DNA of 64,000 nt. It comes from an uncultured Pelagibacteraceae bacterium. Lineage in GTDB: Bacteria > Pseudomonadota > Alphaproteobacteria > Pelagibacterales > Pelagibacteraceae. Shown piece after piece: positions 26,763 to 36,709 of the stretch (positions within the stretch are counted from its first letter, which is position 1; every line of letters begins with the position of its first letter). The notes under the pieces were generated by a model, which was not told where the DNA came from, ran no database searches, and worked only from the letters and a program-made list of their open reading frames with translations. A program made the position numbers and the translations under genes. The stretch spans positions 124,001-188,000 of the forward strand of contig CABZDR010000002.1 in NCBI GenBank assembly GCA_902524535.1, written 5' to 3'.

Positions 26763-28064
26763 CTAATTTATTTTAACAATTCCATTATTTTTTATAATAT
26801 AAATTTTCGAATTGTTTACATATGGTTTGGATATTTTATTTCTGCTCACTTTATACACTAAATCAATATTTCCATTTTTAATATTTACTTTTGTTATTTT
26901 TCCATTTTTAGTTGTTAAATAAATTTTATCAGTTGTCGCAACAAAACCGTTTATTTCAAGATTTTTACGTTTTTTTGGATTTAAATTATAAAACAAATCT
27001 GTAATTCTTATTATATTACCTGAGTTTTTTTCTAAAATGTATAAATAACCTTTTGGAGAAATTGTTAATAAAATATTATTAATTATCACTGGCCTTAAAT
27101 ATGAACTTATATCTTGTTTCCAATTTACAAAACCTAAATTTACATCAAGTGAAATAAAAGAATTATTATTATTTGAAAAATAAAGATTATTTTCATCAAG
27201 CACTAGATCAGAATTTTTTATTAAAAAAGATTGCAAACTTTCACCATATTCCATGGTTGAAGTTATCCAATTCAAATTTCCATTGGACTTATCAAGTGAA
27301 ATGATTTCACCTCTTGTGTTGTTAAAAATTACACTCTCATTATTAATCACTATAGATGTCTGTTTTTGAGAATTAATTAATCTTTTTTCTCCAACAAAGT
27401 CCCAAAGCTTTATACCATCTAATAAAGAATAACAAGAAAACGTATTATTTGCATCTAAAACATAAAATTTATTATTTTCAATTTTTATTTGCGATATCAA
27501 TGAAACATTATGTTCTGTTTTCCAAATTAATTTTCCATCATATGTATTAATTAAATATATTTTCGCAAAATTATCTGTGACTAGTAAATTTTTTCCACTT
27601 CTTTCAAATTTAAGTAAGGGAGATAATTTTTTTTCTTTCTTACTATAATGATTTACTTTCCATGAAATTTTTGACTCTTCACCAAATTTTATAATAGATC
27701 CTTTGCTATCAAAGAATATTAAATTATTATCAATAAATATTGCCTTTGGCTCGAATTGATCAAAATACTCTATTTTACTAAAGTTATACTTAGATATATT
27801 TTTAAAATTTGCATCTACCTTTAAAGCACCAAAATTGTTTCCTTTATATTTATTTCTATTTTCAGAAAAATTTTTTATTACTATCTCTAATTTGGGATTA
27901 AATTCATTCTCATTTGATACTTCTTTTTTAAAAAGTTCTTTTATTTGATTATTTTCTTTACTTTCTAAGCTTATTGTTTCTTTTGTCCAAATACCAGACT
28001 TCGTATCAAATGAACAGCTGTTCAGTATTAATATACTTAAAATTATAAATATACTCTTAATCAC
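26763..28064 (-). CDS. bamB: Outer membrane assembly lipoprotein BamB-like
   Basis: This 433-residue protein has a lipoprotein signal (IILSILILNSC, lipobox cysteine at residue 17) and a beta-propeller of PQQ-like repeats, with recurring GKLIWKT, GIKLWDF, GNLNWIT and GFVNWKQ blade motifs between about residues 170 and 320. BamB supports the BAM complex that inserts outer membrane proteins. The order YfgM-like gene then bamB is the one known in many proteobacteria; der, often next in that order, is not here. Confidence 0.88.
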   Translation of the reverse strand: MIKSIFIILSILILNSCSFDTKSGIWTKETISLESKENNQIKELFKKEVSNENEFNPKLEIVIKNFSENRNKYKGNNFGALKVDANFKNISKYNFSKIEYFDQFEPKAIFIDNNLIFFDSKGSIIKFGEESKISWKVNHYSKKEKKLSPLLKFERSGKNLLVTDNFAKIYLINTYDGKLIWKTEHNVSLISQIKIENNKFYVLDANNTFSCYSLLDGIKLWDFVGEKRLINSQKQTSIVINNESVIFNNTRGEIISLDKSNGNLNWITSTMEYGESLQSFLIKNSDLVLDENNLYFSNNNNSFISLDVNLGFVNWKQDISSYLRPVIINNILLTISPKGYLYILEKNSGNIIRITDLFYNLNPKKRKNLEINGFVATTDKIYLTTKNGKITKVNIKNGNIDLVYKVSRNKISKPYVNNSKIYIIKNNGIVKIN

Positions 28065-28701
28065 TTAAGTCTCTATTTAATCTTCTTTTTGCACTGGTAA
28101 GTATATCTGTGTTAGAATTTTCCGTCGAAACTATCTTTTCAAAAAAATCCTTAGATTTTTGTTTCTCACCTTTGCTATAAAAAAACTCTGCAACAAGATA
28201 TAATGCGTGTGATTTCCAAACGCTATCTGAATTTAACAAAGGATTTAAAATATTTAATAACTCTATTTCGTTAATTTGATCAGCATTAAATAATGCTTTT
28301 TTATAGATAATCAAATTTTTAATTTCGAAATCAAGGGAAGTTTTGTCAATTAAAATATCAAACAAATTATTAATTTCGCTTTTATCATCTATTAAATTAT
28401 TATCTATTATAAAATATAATGCTAGAGGTGAGTAAGTTGCATCTTTGTCGTTTATAATATTTTTAAGTATCGGTATAATATTTGATTTATTAGCAGCTTC
28501 ATACTCAATTACAGCACTATTATATCTATTTGAAATGTCTTCTCGCTTTTTATCAAGATATATTTGGTAGGAGTAAAAGCTTATAATTAAAACAATAAAA
28601 AATATTATTGATGAAATTAGCGTTTTTTTATTATTTAATATAAAGTTTTTAATTCTTTCATTTCTTGTTCTAGTATCTATTATTGAAGTATCTTCATCCA
28701 T
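28057..28701 (-). CDS. YfgM-like membrane-anchored TPR protein
   Basis: This 214-residue protein has a cytoplasmic head of about 25 residues, one membrane span (about 31-50, ISSIIFFIVLIISFYSYQIY) and a helical periplasmic part that looks like tetratricopeptide repeats, ending in SHALYLVAEFFYSKGEKQKSKDFFEKI. This matches YfgM, a SecYEG-associated periplasmic chaperone-like protein found next to bamB. The gene overlaps bamB by eight bases and lies two bases after acnA. Confidence 0.75.
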   Translation of the reverse strand: MDEDTSIIDTRTRNERIKNFILNNKKTLISSIIFFIVLIISFYSYQIYLDKKREDISNRYNSAVIEYEAANKSNIIPILKNIINDKDATYSPLALYFIIDNNLIDDKSEINNLFDILIDKTSLDFEIKNLIIYKKALFNADQINEIELLNILNPLLNSDSVWKSHALYLVAEFFYSKGEKQKSKDFFEKIVSTENSNTDILTSAKRRLNRDLSD

Positions 28702-28703
28702 AT

Positions 28704-31373
28704 TTAAATCATATTTCTAAGTACATACTGAAGAATTCCACCATTTTTATAATACTCTAATTCATTTTTAGTATCTATCCTACACAATGTTTTTATTTTT
28801 TTTATTTCACCAGCTAAATATTTTATCTCAACTATTAAATGATCTGATGGATTTACTCCATTCTCTATTCCATTAATACTTATCAATTCTGATCCAATTA
28901 ATTTTAAGTTTTTTCTATTAACATCGTTAATAAATTGTAAAGGCAAAATTCCCATACCTATTAAATTTGATCTATGAATTCTTTCAAAACTTTCTGCTAT
29001 AACTGCTTTTACTCCTAATAACTTTGTTCCTTTAGCAGCCCAATCTCTAGATGATCCTGTGCCATATTCTTTACCACCTATAACTATAAGGTCGGTTCCT
29101 CTTTTTTTATATTCTACTACTGCATCGTAAATAGGCATTATTTTTTCCTCTGGATATAATTTTGTAAAGCCACCCTCAGTTCCAGGGGCCATTTCATTTT
29201 TAATTCTAATATTAGCAAAAGTGCCTCTCATCATAACTTCATGATTGCCTCTTCTAGATCCATATGAATTATAATCTTTTGGCAGGATCTGATGTTTCAT
29301 AAAGTACTCGCCCGTTGGACTTTCTTTTTGAATATTACCTGCAGGAGAAATATGATCGGTAGTCACCATATCGCCCAAAATTAACAGTGGTCTAGCATTT
29401 TTAATTTCCTTAAAACCCTCTGGCTGATCAGAGAGATCATCAAAAAAGGGTGGTTTTTTTACGTATGTTGAATTTTCTTCCCAGTTATAAATACTACTCT
29501 TTTCTGTTTTAATTTGTTGCCATTGTTTGGGACCTTCAGAAACATTAGAGTATCTCTTAACAAACATATCAGGGTTTAAAGATAATTTTAATGTATCCTC
29601 AATTTCTTTATTGCTTGGCCAAATATCTTTCATAAAAATATCATTACCATCTTTGTCTTTACCTAATGGATCTTTATATAGATCAAACTCCATATGACCA
29701 GCTAATGCATATGCAACAACCAACGGGGGTGACGCTAAGTAGTTTGCTTTGATGTGTGGTGAGATCCTTCCTTCAAAGTTTCTATTACCTGATAAAACTG
29801 AAACTGCATAAATATTTTCTTTTTGTATTGCCTCAACAATATTATCTGGCAAAGGACCAGAGTTACCAATGCAAGTAGTACAGCCATAGCCAACTAAATT
29901 AAATCCAAGCTTATCTAAATAAGTATTTAATCCTGCTTTTTCTAAATAATCAGTTACAACTTGTGATCCAGGAGCTAATGAAGTTTTTACCCAAGGTTTT
30001 ACCTCCAAACCAAGCTCTACTGCTTTCTTTGCTAATAAACCAGCACCTATAAGTACATTTGGATTTGAAGTATTAGTACATGAAGTTATAGCGGCAATTA
30101 ATATTGAACCATCTTTAATTTCATAATCTGTATTTGAAACTTTTGAGTTTGAGTAATCTTTTTTCTTAGTAGTTTCAAAAAAACTTTTCTTAAAATTGTC
30201 TGAGGCATTAGTTAATAAAACTTTATCCTGGGGTCTCTTTGGACCAGATATTGTTGGAACTATTGTAGACATATCTAATGATATGCTGTCAGTAAATTCA
30301 ATATCGTTACTAGCCCACAAACCTTGAGCTTTTGCATACTCCTCAACAATATTTACTGTTAATGTATCTCTACCTGAAAATTTTAAGTATTTTAATGTTT
30401 CATTATCAATTGGAAAAAAACCACAAGTTGCACCATATTCTGGAGCCATATTAGCTATAGTGGCACGATCAGCCAAAGTTAAATTTTTTAATCCATCTCC
30501 GTAAAACTCTACAAATTTTCCAACTACTCCTTTGTCTCTTAACATTTTTACCACTGTTAAAACTAAATCAGTAGCTGTAGTACCCTCTGGCATTTTATTA
30601 TTTAACTCAAAACCGATGACTTCTGGTATCAGCATTGAAATTGGTTGACCCAACATTCCTGCTTCTGCCTCAATACCTCCAACACCCCAACCTAACACTG
30701 ATAAGCCATTGACCATTGTCGTATGACTATCGGTTCCAACTAACGTGTCTGGAAAAAGATATTTATCTCCATCAAATTCTTCGTTCCAAACTACTTTAGA
30801 TAAATATTCTAAGTTTACTTGATGACAAATACCAGTGCCTGGTGGAACTATTCTAAAATTATTAAATGCTTGTTGACCCCACTTTAAAAAAGAATACCTT
30901 TCTCCATTCCGCTCGAATTCAATTTCAACATTCTTTTCAAAAGAGTTTGATTTAGCAGATTGATCAACTTGAACAGAATGATCAATTACTAAATCTACGG
31001 CTGACAATGGGTTTATTGAATTAGGATCTTTGTTCTTTTTTTTTACTGCTTCACGCATAGCTGCTAAATCTGCTACTGCAGGTATGCCAGTGTAATCTTG
31101 TAGTAAAACTCTTGCAGGCCTATAGGCAATTTCTGTTTTTGAAGTCTTATTTTTTAGCCATTCTTTTAAGGCTTCAATTTGTTTTTTTGTTACTGTTACG
31201 TCATCCTCATATCTTAAAAGGTTTTCTAAAAGAACCTTTAAAGATTTTGGTAATTTTGAGATACCATTAAGCCCATTACTTTCAGCTTTTAAAAGTGAAT
31301 AAATCTTATAATTTTTGCCATTGATATTGAAATCTGACAAAGACTTATAAGAGTTTTTTATTCCTGGTTTCAT
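28704..31373 (-). CDS. acnA: Aconitate hydratase A
   Basis: This 889-residue TCA-cycle enzyme interconverts citrate and isocitrate through a 4Fe-4S cluster. The cluster cysteines lie in SCTNTSNPNVLIGAG and YGCTTCIGNSGP, and DLVIDHSVQVD and GTDSHTTMVNGL are typical AcnA sequence. The C-terminal swivelling domain contains GSRRGNHEVMMRGTFANIR and GKEYGTGSSRDWAAKG. Full length fits AcnA/IRP-type proteins. It is three bases after a LysE exporter gene and two before the YfgM-like gene, an unusual grouping of metabolic and envelope genes. Confidence 0.97.
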   Translation of the reverse strand: MKPGIKNSYKSLSDFNINGKNYKIYSLLKAESNGLNGISKLPKSLKVLLENLLRYEDDVTVTKKQIEALKEWLKNKTSKTEIAYRPARVLLQDYTGIPAVADLAAMREAVKKKNKDPNSINPLSAVDLVIDHSVQVDQSAKSNSFEKNVEIEFERNGERYSFLKWGQQAFNNFRIVPPGTGICHQVNLEYLSKVVWNEEFDGDKYLFPDTLVGTDSHTTMVNGLSVLGWGVGGIEAEAGMLGQPISMLIPEVIGFELNNKMPEGTTATDLVLTVVKMLRDKGVVGKFVEFYGDGLKNLTLADRATIANMAPEYGATCGFFPIDNETLKYLKFSGRDTLTVNIVEEYAKAQGLWASNDIEFTDSISLDMSTIVPTISGPKRPQDKVLLTNASDNFKKSFFETTKKKDYSNSKVSNTDYEIKDGSILIAAITSCTNTSNPNVLIGAGLLAKKAVELGLEVKPWVKTSLAPGSQVVTDYLEKAGLNTYLDKLGFNLVGYGCTTCIGNSGPLPDNIVEAIQKENIYAVSVLSGNRNFEGRISPHIKANYLASPPLVVAYALAGHMEFDLYKDPLGKDKDGNDIFMKDIWPSNKEIEDTLKLSLNPDMFVKRYSNVSEGPKQWQQIKTEKSSIYNWEENSTYVKKPPFFDDLSDQPEGFKEIKNARPLLILGDMVTTDHISPAGNIQKESPTGEYFMKHQILPKDYNSYGSRRGNHEVMMRGTFANIRIKNEMAPGTEGGFTKLYPEEKIMPIYDAVVEYKKRGTDLIVIGGKEYGTGSSRDWAAKGTKLLGVKAVIAESFERIHRSNLIGMGILPLQFINDVNRKNLKLIGSELISINGIENGVNPSDHLIVEIKYLAGEIKKIKTLCRIDTKNELEYYKNGGILQYVLRNMI

Positions 31374-31376
31374 AAC

Positions 31377-31967
31377 TTATATATAAAAAGTAATTATGCT
31401 CAAAAGAAGAAGGCATGACATAACATAATTAAAATATTTTATAAATTTATCATTTGTCGCAAATTTCCTCAAAAATTTACCTATTAAAGTCCATAAAGTA
31501 ATACTAGTTATAGAAAAAAGAAAAGCCAATAGTATCACTTGAGTCGCATAATTAAGATAATTTTCCCCTAATTCAACATAAGTAGATACAACTATAATCG
31601 CAACTGTTACTCCTTTGGGGTTCAGGTATTGAAATAAAAATGTTTCGATAAATTTTACTGGGTTTTCTTTTGTTGTATCATCTGAAGTTTTAGAAAAAGC
31701 AATTTTATAAGCAAGATAAATTAAAAATAATGTACCCAAATATTTAATAATAATTTGTATTGAAGGAAATAATTTAAAAATATTTATTAAACCAACTGAT
31801 AGAAAAATCACCAATGATGTGAAACCTAGTGTCACCCCAAGAATATGGGGAATAGTTTTTTTAACTCCAAAATTAAAACCTGAATAAGACGCGACAACAT
31901 TATTCGGGCCAGGTGTATAAGCTGTCACAAACCAAAATAGTGAAATCGATAATATTTCAGGGTGCAT
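31377..31967 (-). CDS. LysE/RhtB family exporter
   Basis: This 196-residue membrane protein has about six spans and the LysE family motif TAYTPGPNNVVASYSGFNFGVKK near residues 15-37, followed by HILGVTLGF. Family members export amino acids such as lysine, threonine or homoserine. It lies four bases after csaA and three before acnA, so it is probably cotranscribed with both. The substrate is not predictable. Confidence 0.88.
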   Translation of the reverse strand: MHPEILSISLFWFVTAYTPGPNNVVASYSGFNFGVKKTIPHILGVTLGFTSLVIFLSVGLINIFKLFPSIQIIIKYLGTLFLIYLAYKIAFSKTSDDTTKENPVKFIETFLFQYLNPKGVTVAIIVVSTYVELGENYLNYATQVILLAFLFSITSITLWTLIGKFLRKFATNDKFIKYFNYVMSCLLLLSIITFYI

Positions 31968-31971
31968 AAAT

Positions 31972-32313
31972 TTAAGCTATAGGTAAACCGTCATCTGCTT
32001 TTTGAGAAGGATGAACTAATGTAACTTTTCCGTCTGTATCGATAGAACCTAAAATTAAAACTTGTGATACCACACCTGCAATATTCTTTTCTGGAAAGTT
32101 ACACACCCCAATTACCTGTTTTCCGACTAAATTATCTTTATTATAAAAATGAGTTATTTGAGCAGATGATTGCTTAACACCAATATTTTTACCAAAATCA
32201 ACTTTTAATACTAATGATGGCTTTCTTGCTTTCTCATTTTTTTCAACAGAAATTACTGTTCCTAGACGGATATCTATTTTTTCAAAATCTTGATAGGTTA
32301 TTTGTTCTTTCAT
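31972..32313 (-). CDS. csaA: tRNA-binding domain protein (CsaA-like)
   Basis: This 113-residue protein is a single EMAP/tRNA-binding OB-fold domain of the CsaA type: FEKIDIRLGTVISVEKNEKAR near 10-30, LKVDFGKNIGVKQSSAQI near 36-53 and VVSQVLILG near 81-89. CsaA has been described as a chaperone linked to protein export and binds tRNA-like or peptide ligands. It is the first gene of the minus-strand run, with its start only 22 bases from the divergent deacetylase gene. Confidence 0.9.
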   Translation of the reverse strand: MKEQITYQDFEKIDIRLGTVISVEKNEKARKPSLVLKVDFGKNIGVKQSSAQITHFYNKDNLVGKQVIGVCNFPEKNIAGVVSQVLILGSIDTDGKVTLVHPSQKADDGLPIA

Positions 32314-32335
32314 AATAATAATATATAATTAAAAC

Positions 32336-33517
32336 GTGGCGAGTATAGATAACATATTATTTGAAAAATCAATAAAAATTCTTAAGGATCTTATATCCTT
32401 TAAAACTATTTCGGGGGAAAATAATTCATCCTTAATTAATTATTGTGAAAATATACTTTCAAAAAGTGGAGCAAACTCTTTTAAAGTTTTTGATGCAGAT
32501 AAAAAAAGAGTAAATCTCTTTGCAACTTTAAAAGCAAAAAAATCTAATGGTAAAGAACCAATTATTTTATCAGGTCACACAGATGTTGTACCCGTTTCCA
32601 AAGGTTGGTCTACCGATCCATTTGTTGCAGAAATAAAAAATGATAAATTATATGGAAGAGGCTCATGTGACATGAAAGGGTTTTTAGCATGTTCATTAGC
32701 TTTTGCAGATATTTTTTCAAAGTCAAATCTGTCTCGCGATATACATTTTTCTTTAACATTTGATGAAGAGACTGCTTGCGTTGGAGCTCCTTTGTTAATT
32801 AAAGAACTTAAGAAAAGAAAAATTACAAACGGCATATGTATTGTTGGAGAGCCTACAAAGATGAAAATTATAGACTCTCATAAAGCGTGTTACGAATACA
32901 CTACTTTTTTTGAAGGTCTTGCTGGACATAGTTCTAAACCAGATGAAGGGGTTAATGCAGCAGAATACGCTTCAAGATACGTAAATAAACTTATGTCTCT
33001 AAGAAATGATTTAAAAAATAGAGAACCTGACAACTCTATATTTACACCGCCTTACTCAACATTATCTATTGGTGGGATTTTTGGAGGAATAGCCCATAAC
33101 GTTATAGCAGATAAATGTCATATAAATTGGGAGACAAGACCAGTTAATAAACAAGATGGAATTTTCCTAAATAATGAAATTGATAATTATGCAAACGAAC
33201 TATTAACTGAAATGAAAAAAAAATATCCGAATGCTTCAATTAGAAAAAAAATAATTGGTGAAATAATTGGTTTTAATAGAGTTCAAAACTCTAAAGCTTG
33301 TGAATTTGTCTCTAGTATTACCGGTGATAATAAAAGAGAAGTTGTTTCTTTTGGAACTGAGGCTGGACTATTTCAAGAAATCGGTATAAGCACTGTTGTT
33401 TGTGGACCTGGTTCAATTGAACAAGCCCATACTATTGATGAATTTATTGAATTAAATGAAATTAAAAAATGTTTATCTTTTTTAGAAGGAGTTAAAGAAA
33501 GATCTGTAATTAATTAA
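32336..33517 (+). CDS. argE: ArgE/DapE family deacetylase (acetylornithine deacetylase-like)
   Basis: This 393-residue M20 metallohydrolase has the zinc motifs LSGHTDVVPV near 80-89, YGRGSCDMKGFLA near 106-118 and DEETACVGA near 139-147, plus GEPTKMKIIDSHKA and a dimerisation domain with AGHSSKPDEGVNAAEYA. It resembles ArgE, which releases acetate from N-acetylornithine. With an aldehyde dehydrogenase and an agmatinase-family gene alongside, another N-acyl diamino acid is a possible substrate. The start is GTG; the first in-frame ATG would remove conserved sequence. Confidence 0.85.
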   Translation: MASIDNILFEKSIKILKDLISFKTISGENNSSLINYCENILSKSGANSFKVFDADKKRVNLFATLKAKKSNGKEPIILSGHTDVVPVSKGWSTDPFVAEIKNDKLYGRGSCDMKGFLACSLAFADIFSKSNLSRDIHFSLTFDEETACVGAPLLIKELKKRKITNGICIVGEPTKMKIIDSHKACYEYTTFFEGLAGHSSKPDEGVNAAEYASRYVNKLMSLRNDLKNREPDNSIFTPPYSTLSIGGIFGGIAHNVIADKCHINWETRPVNKQDGIFLNNEIDNYANELLTEMKKKYPNASIRKKIIGEIIGFNRVQNSKACEFVSSITGDNKREVVSFGTEAGLFQEIGISTVVCGPGSIEQAHTIDEFIELNEIKKCLSFLEGVKERSVIN

Positions 33518-33520
33518 TAA

Positions 33521-34954
33521 TCAGTTCCAGCCACCAACTGATTTTACCTCTAAAAATTCCTGCAGACCATGTTCACCTGCTTCTCTCCCAATTCCAGAAT
33601 GTTTAAAACCTCCAAATGGAGTGTCAATTGCGATCCCTGCACCATTAACATCTACCATTCCAGATCTTAATTTTTTAGCAACTCTTCTGGCTTTTTCTTG
33701 ATCTTTAGTTTGAATATAATTTGTTAGGCCATAAGGAGTGTCATTAGCAATTTTGATAGCTTCATCTTCAGTTTCAAATGGGATCACAGATAAAACTGGT
33801 CCAAATATTTCAGTCCTAGCAATTTCCATTTTATTATCTACATCAACAAAAACAGTTGGTTTTACAAAATATCCTTTTTCTAGACCACTAGGTTTTCCAA
33901 GTCCTCCTGCGATTAATTTTGCACCTTCATCAATCCCCTTTTGAATTAATGCCTGTATCTTGTTAAATTGAGTTTCTGAAACTACTGGTCCAATATGTTC
34001 CCCTTCTTTATTTGGATCTCCTACCTGCATTTCTTCTGTAAATTTTTTTAATTTTTCAACTGCTTGATTATAATGAGACTTTTCGATTAGCATTCTTGTT
34101 GGAGCATTACAAGATTGACCAGAATTTTTAAAACATCTTAAAGCACCCCATTCAATAGCAGTAGGATCTGCATCCTCAAAAATAATATTTGCTCCTTTGC
34201 CACCAAGTTCTAAGCTAACTCTTTTAAAATCACTTGCAGCATTTTGTGAAATTAATGCACCAGCCCTCGTTGATCCTGTAAAAGAAATCATATCTATATC
34301 AGGATGTCTGGTTAATGCTTCTCCTGTTACAAAGCCATCGCCATTAATCAAATTAAAAACTCCTGGAGGAAATTTTGTTTCATCAATTAATTCTGCTAAA
34401 ATCATTGATGATAATGGCGCAAGTTCCGAGGGTTTTAAAACCATTGTGCACCCAGATGCTAGGGCAGGCATTACTTTCAAACAAACCTGATTCATTGGCC
34501 AATTCCACGGTGTAATTAATGCACAAACTCCCTTAGGTTCATAAATAAGTCTTTGGTTTGGCGCGTGATCTCCTAAAGGTTTTTCAAATTCAAAACTTTT
34601 TAAATGTCTTATAAAAGATTTAATATGAGCCGCTCCAGTGCCCGCTTGTAGTTTTGTTGCAAAATCCTTAGGAGCACCCATCTCTAATGTGATAGCTTTT
34701 GCAATATCAGCCCATCTTTTTTTATAATTTTCATAAAGTTTTTCTAATAGTTTTATTCTTTCCTCTTTCAAAGAAAAGGCCCATGTCTCATACGCTTTTT
34801 TGGCCGAGCTTACAGCATGATTAACATCATCTTTGTTGCCTAAGGTAATAACAGCACTATTTTCCTCAGTGGCAGGATTAATGACTTTTATTTCTTGTTT
34901 ACTTTGAGGTTCTTGCCATTTACCATCTATATAAAAATTTTTTTTGTTTTCCAT
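33521..34954 (-). CDS. NAD(P)-dependent aldehyde dehydrogenase
   Basis: This 477-residue enzyme has the ALDH motifs: ITPWNWP near 147-153, SFTGSTRAG near 224-232, catalytic Glu249 in LELGGKG and catalytic Cys282 in GQSCNAPTRM, and EIFGPVLSV near 383-391. It oxidises aldehydes to acids in the cytoplasm. The closest flavour is the betaine-aldehyde/aminobutyraldehyde and broad-range group, but substrate cannot be fixed. It is codirectional with the ureohydrolase gene 20 bases upstream, which supports a role in polyamine or guanidino compound breakdown. Confidence 0.9.
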   Translation of the reverse strand: MENKKNFYIDGKWQEPQSKQEIKVINPATEENSAVITLGNKDDVNHAVSSAKKAYETWAFSLKEERIKLLEKLYENYKKRWADIAKAITLEMGAPKDFATKLQAGTGAAHIKSFIRHLKSFEFEKPLGDHAPNQRLIYEPKGVCALITPWNWPMNQVCLKVMPALASGCTMVLKPSELAPLSSMILAELIDETKFPPGVFNLINGDGFVTGEALTRHPDIDMISFTGSTRAGALISQNAASDFKRVSLELGGKGANIIFEDADPTAIEWGALRCFKNSGQSCNAPTRMLIEKSHYNQAVEKLKKFTEEMQVGDPNKEGEHIGPVVSETQFNKIQALIQKGIDEGAKLIAGGLGKPSGLEKGYFVKPTVFVDVDNKMEIARTEIFGPVLSVIPFETEDEAIKIANDTPYGLTNYIQTKDQEKARRVAKKLRSGMVDVNGAGIAIDTPFGGFKHSGIGREAGEHGLQEFLEVKSVGGWN

Positions 34955-34974
34955 AAAACTTTAATAATTCTTGA

Positions 34975-35982
34975 TTATTTTTTTGCAAATAAATTTGTCA
35001 ATTCATATACTATAGTTGCAGCAGCAAGTGAAGTAACCTCTGCATGATCATAAGCTGGTGAAACTTCTACTACGTCTGCAGAAATCAAATTCATTCCTGA
35101 TAATCCTCTTATAACATTAACCATCTCCCTTGAAGTCATGCCTGCAATTTCAGGTGTTCCAGTTCCAGGCGCAAAAGCTGGATCCAAGACGTCTATATCA
35201 ATTGATAAATATAGTGGGTTGTCGCCCACTCTTTTCCTAATTCTTTCAACTATCTTATCAGTTCCCTGTGTTTGAAATTCATCGCAATGAATAATTTTAA
35301 AACCAAAACTTTCATCATTATTTAGATCATCTCTACTATAAAGAGGTCCTCTAATACCAACGTGCATTGAGGCATCATCTAAAAATAAATTTTCTTCTCT
35401 TGCTCTTCTAAATGGTGTCCCATGTGTATATGGTGCTCCAAAGTACGTATCCCATGTATCTAAATGAGCATCAAAATGCACAAGTGCGACAGGTCCTTTG
35501 TTAATCTTATTCACTGCTTTTAATAAAGGAAAGGCAATCGTATGATCACCACCTAAACTAATTATTCCACCAGTTTTATCTAACAATTCAATTGCACCCT
35601 CTTCAATTTGTTTAATTGCTTCATCTATATTAAATGGATTACAAGTAATGTCTCCTGCATCAGCAACTTGCTGAACTTTAAAAGGTTCAACATCATAATT
35701 TGGATGATAGTTTGTTCTTAAATGCCTGGATGCTTGTCTAATACTTTGAGGTCCAAATCTTGCTCCTGGTCTATAACTAGTCCCTGCATCAAAAGGTATA
35801 CCAACGATAGCAACATCACAACTTTCAACATCTCTTAACTCTGGTAATCTAGCAAATGTTGATGGACCAGCAAATCTTGGAACTATAGTTCCGCTAATTG
35901 GTTGGATTGGATCTTTATTTGTTTTTTTTTTCACAGTTGATTGTATCACATTAACTAAATTTGGAATATCATCTATATTCAT
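34975..35982 (-). CDS. speB: Agmatinase/ureohydrolase family enzyme
   Basis: With the ATG at 35982 the protein has 335 residues; a GTG at 36030 would add 16 residues and overlap the divergent gene. Manganese-site motifs are present: GGDHTIAFPLL near 145-155, VHFDAHLDTWD near 171-181 and LSIDIDVLDPAFAPGTGTPE near 261-280. The family hydrolyses agmatine or other guanidino compounds to urea. With the Pot-type transporter and aldehyde dehydrogenase nearby, polyamine catabolism is likely. Guanidinobutyrase or guanidinopropionase are alternatives. Confidence 0.85.
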   Translation of the reverse strand: MNIDDIPNLVNVIQSTVKKKTNKDPIQPISGTIVPRFAGPSTFARLPELRDVESCDVAIVGIPFDAGTSYRPGARFGPQSIRQASRHLRTNYHPNYDVEPFKVQQVADAGDITCNPFNIDEAIKQIEEGAIELLDKTGGIISLGGDHTIAFPLLKAVNKINKGPVALVHFDAHLDTWDTYFGAPYTHGTPFRRAREENLFLDDASMHVGIRGPLYSRDDLNNDESFGFKIIHCDEFQTQGTDKIVERIRKRVGDNPLYLSIDIDVLDPAFAPGTGTPEIAGMTSREMVNVIRGLSGMNLISADVVEVSPAYDHAEVTSLAAATIVYELTNLFAKK

Positions 35983-35986
35983 ATTT

Positions 35987-36709
35987 ATGAACTTTATAAG
36001 ATTGATAATATTGTCTTTATTTATTTTCACAGCATCACATGCTGATACAATTTATAATTTAATAAAAATTCCAAATTTAGAAATTTATGAAATACAAACT
36101 GCAAATAAACTAAGGTACCTTTATGCTAAAAAACCTTTTACGGTTGGTTTAGAAAAAAATATCAAATGCTATAACTCAGAAAAAAAAATATTAGATGATA
36201 AATATAAAATAATTAAAAAAAACTTGGATAGATATGAACGGAGTTTTTTAAAAAAGATAAACTTAAAATACATTGTTATGTGTGAAGATTTATCTATATC
36301 AAATATAAATACTGCTGGAATTCCTGATAACGAAATGAAAACATTGATACTTGATATAAAGTTTAATGAAAAATATTTTGAAAGGGTAATTCATCATGAA
36401 GTTTTTCATATTATAAATGATAGTTTTAAAGATATATTTAACCAAACAACATGGTCTAAATTCAATTTAAATAATTTTGAATATGCTGAATGCTCAACTT
36501 GCACTGATAAATTAGGCTTAGATACTTATGGTAATACGAAAGGATTTTTTTCTGAATATTCACAATCCACCGCTTCAGAAGACATGGCAGAAGTTTTTTC
36601 ACACTTAATGATTGGAACTAATTTAAAAAATCAGGACTCAATTTTAGAAAGCAAAATAAATTTTATTAGAAAAAATTTATTGAAAATCGATCCAAATTTT
36701 ATTTTATGA
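35987..36709 (+). CDS. Secreted HExxH zinc-metallopeptidase-like protein
   Basis: This 240-residue protein has a signal peptide (1-19, ending ASHAD) and a zincin motif HHEVFHI with His137, Glu138 and His141. ASEDMAEVFSHLM (197-208) follows at a distance suitable to supply the third ligand (Glu202 or Glu198). A CSTC pair (169-172) may be structural. No exact family is recognised. Its ATG lies only four bases from the divergent ureohydrolase ATG. The cyclophilin-like gene overlaps its end by four bases, so an exported protease plus a folding enzyme may be made together. Confidence 0.65.
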   Translation: MNFIRLIILSLFIFTASHADTIYNLIKIPNLEIYEIQTANKLRYLYAKKPFTVGLEKNIKCYNSEKKILDDKYKIIKKNLDRYERSFLKKINLKYIVMCEDLSISNINTAGIPDNEMKTLILDIKFNEKYFERVIHHEVFHIINDSFKDIFNQTTWSKFNLNNFEYAECSTCTDKLGLDTYGNTKGFFSEYSQSTASEDMAEVFSHLMIGTNLKNQDSILESKINFIRKNLLKIDPNFIL

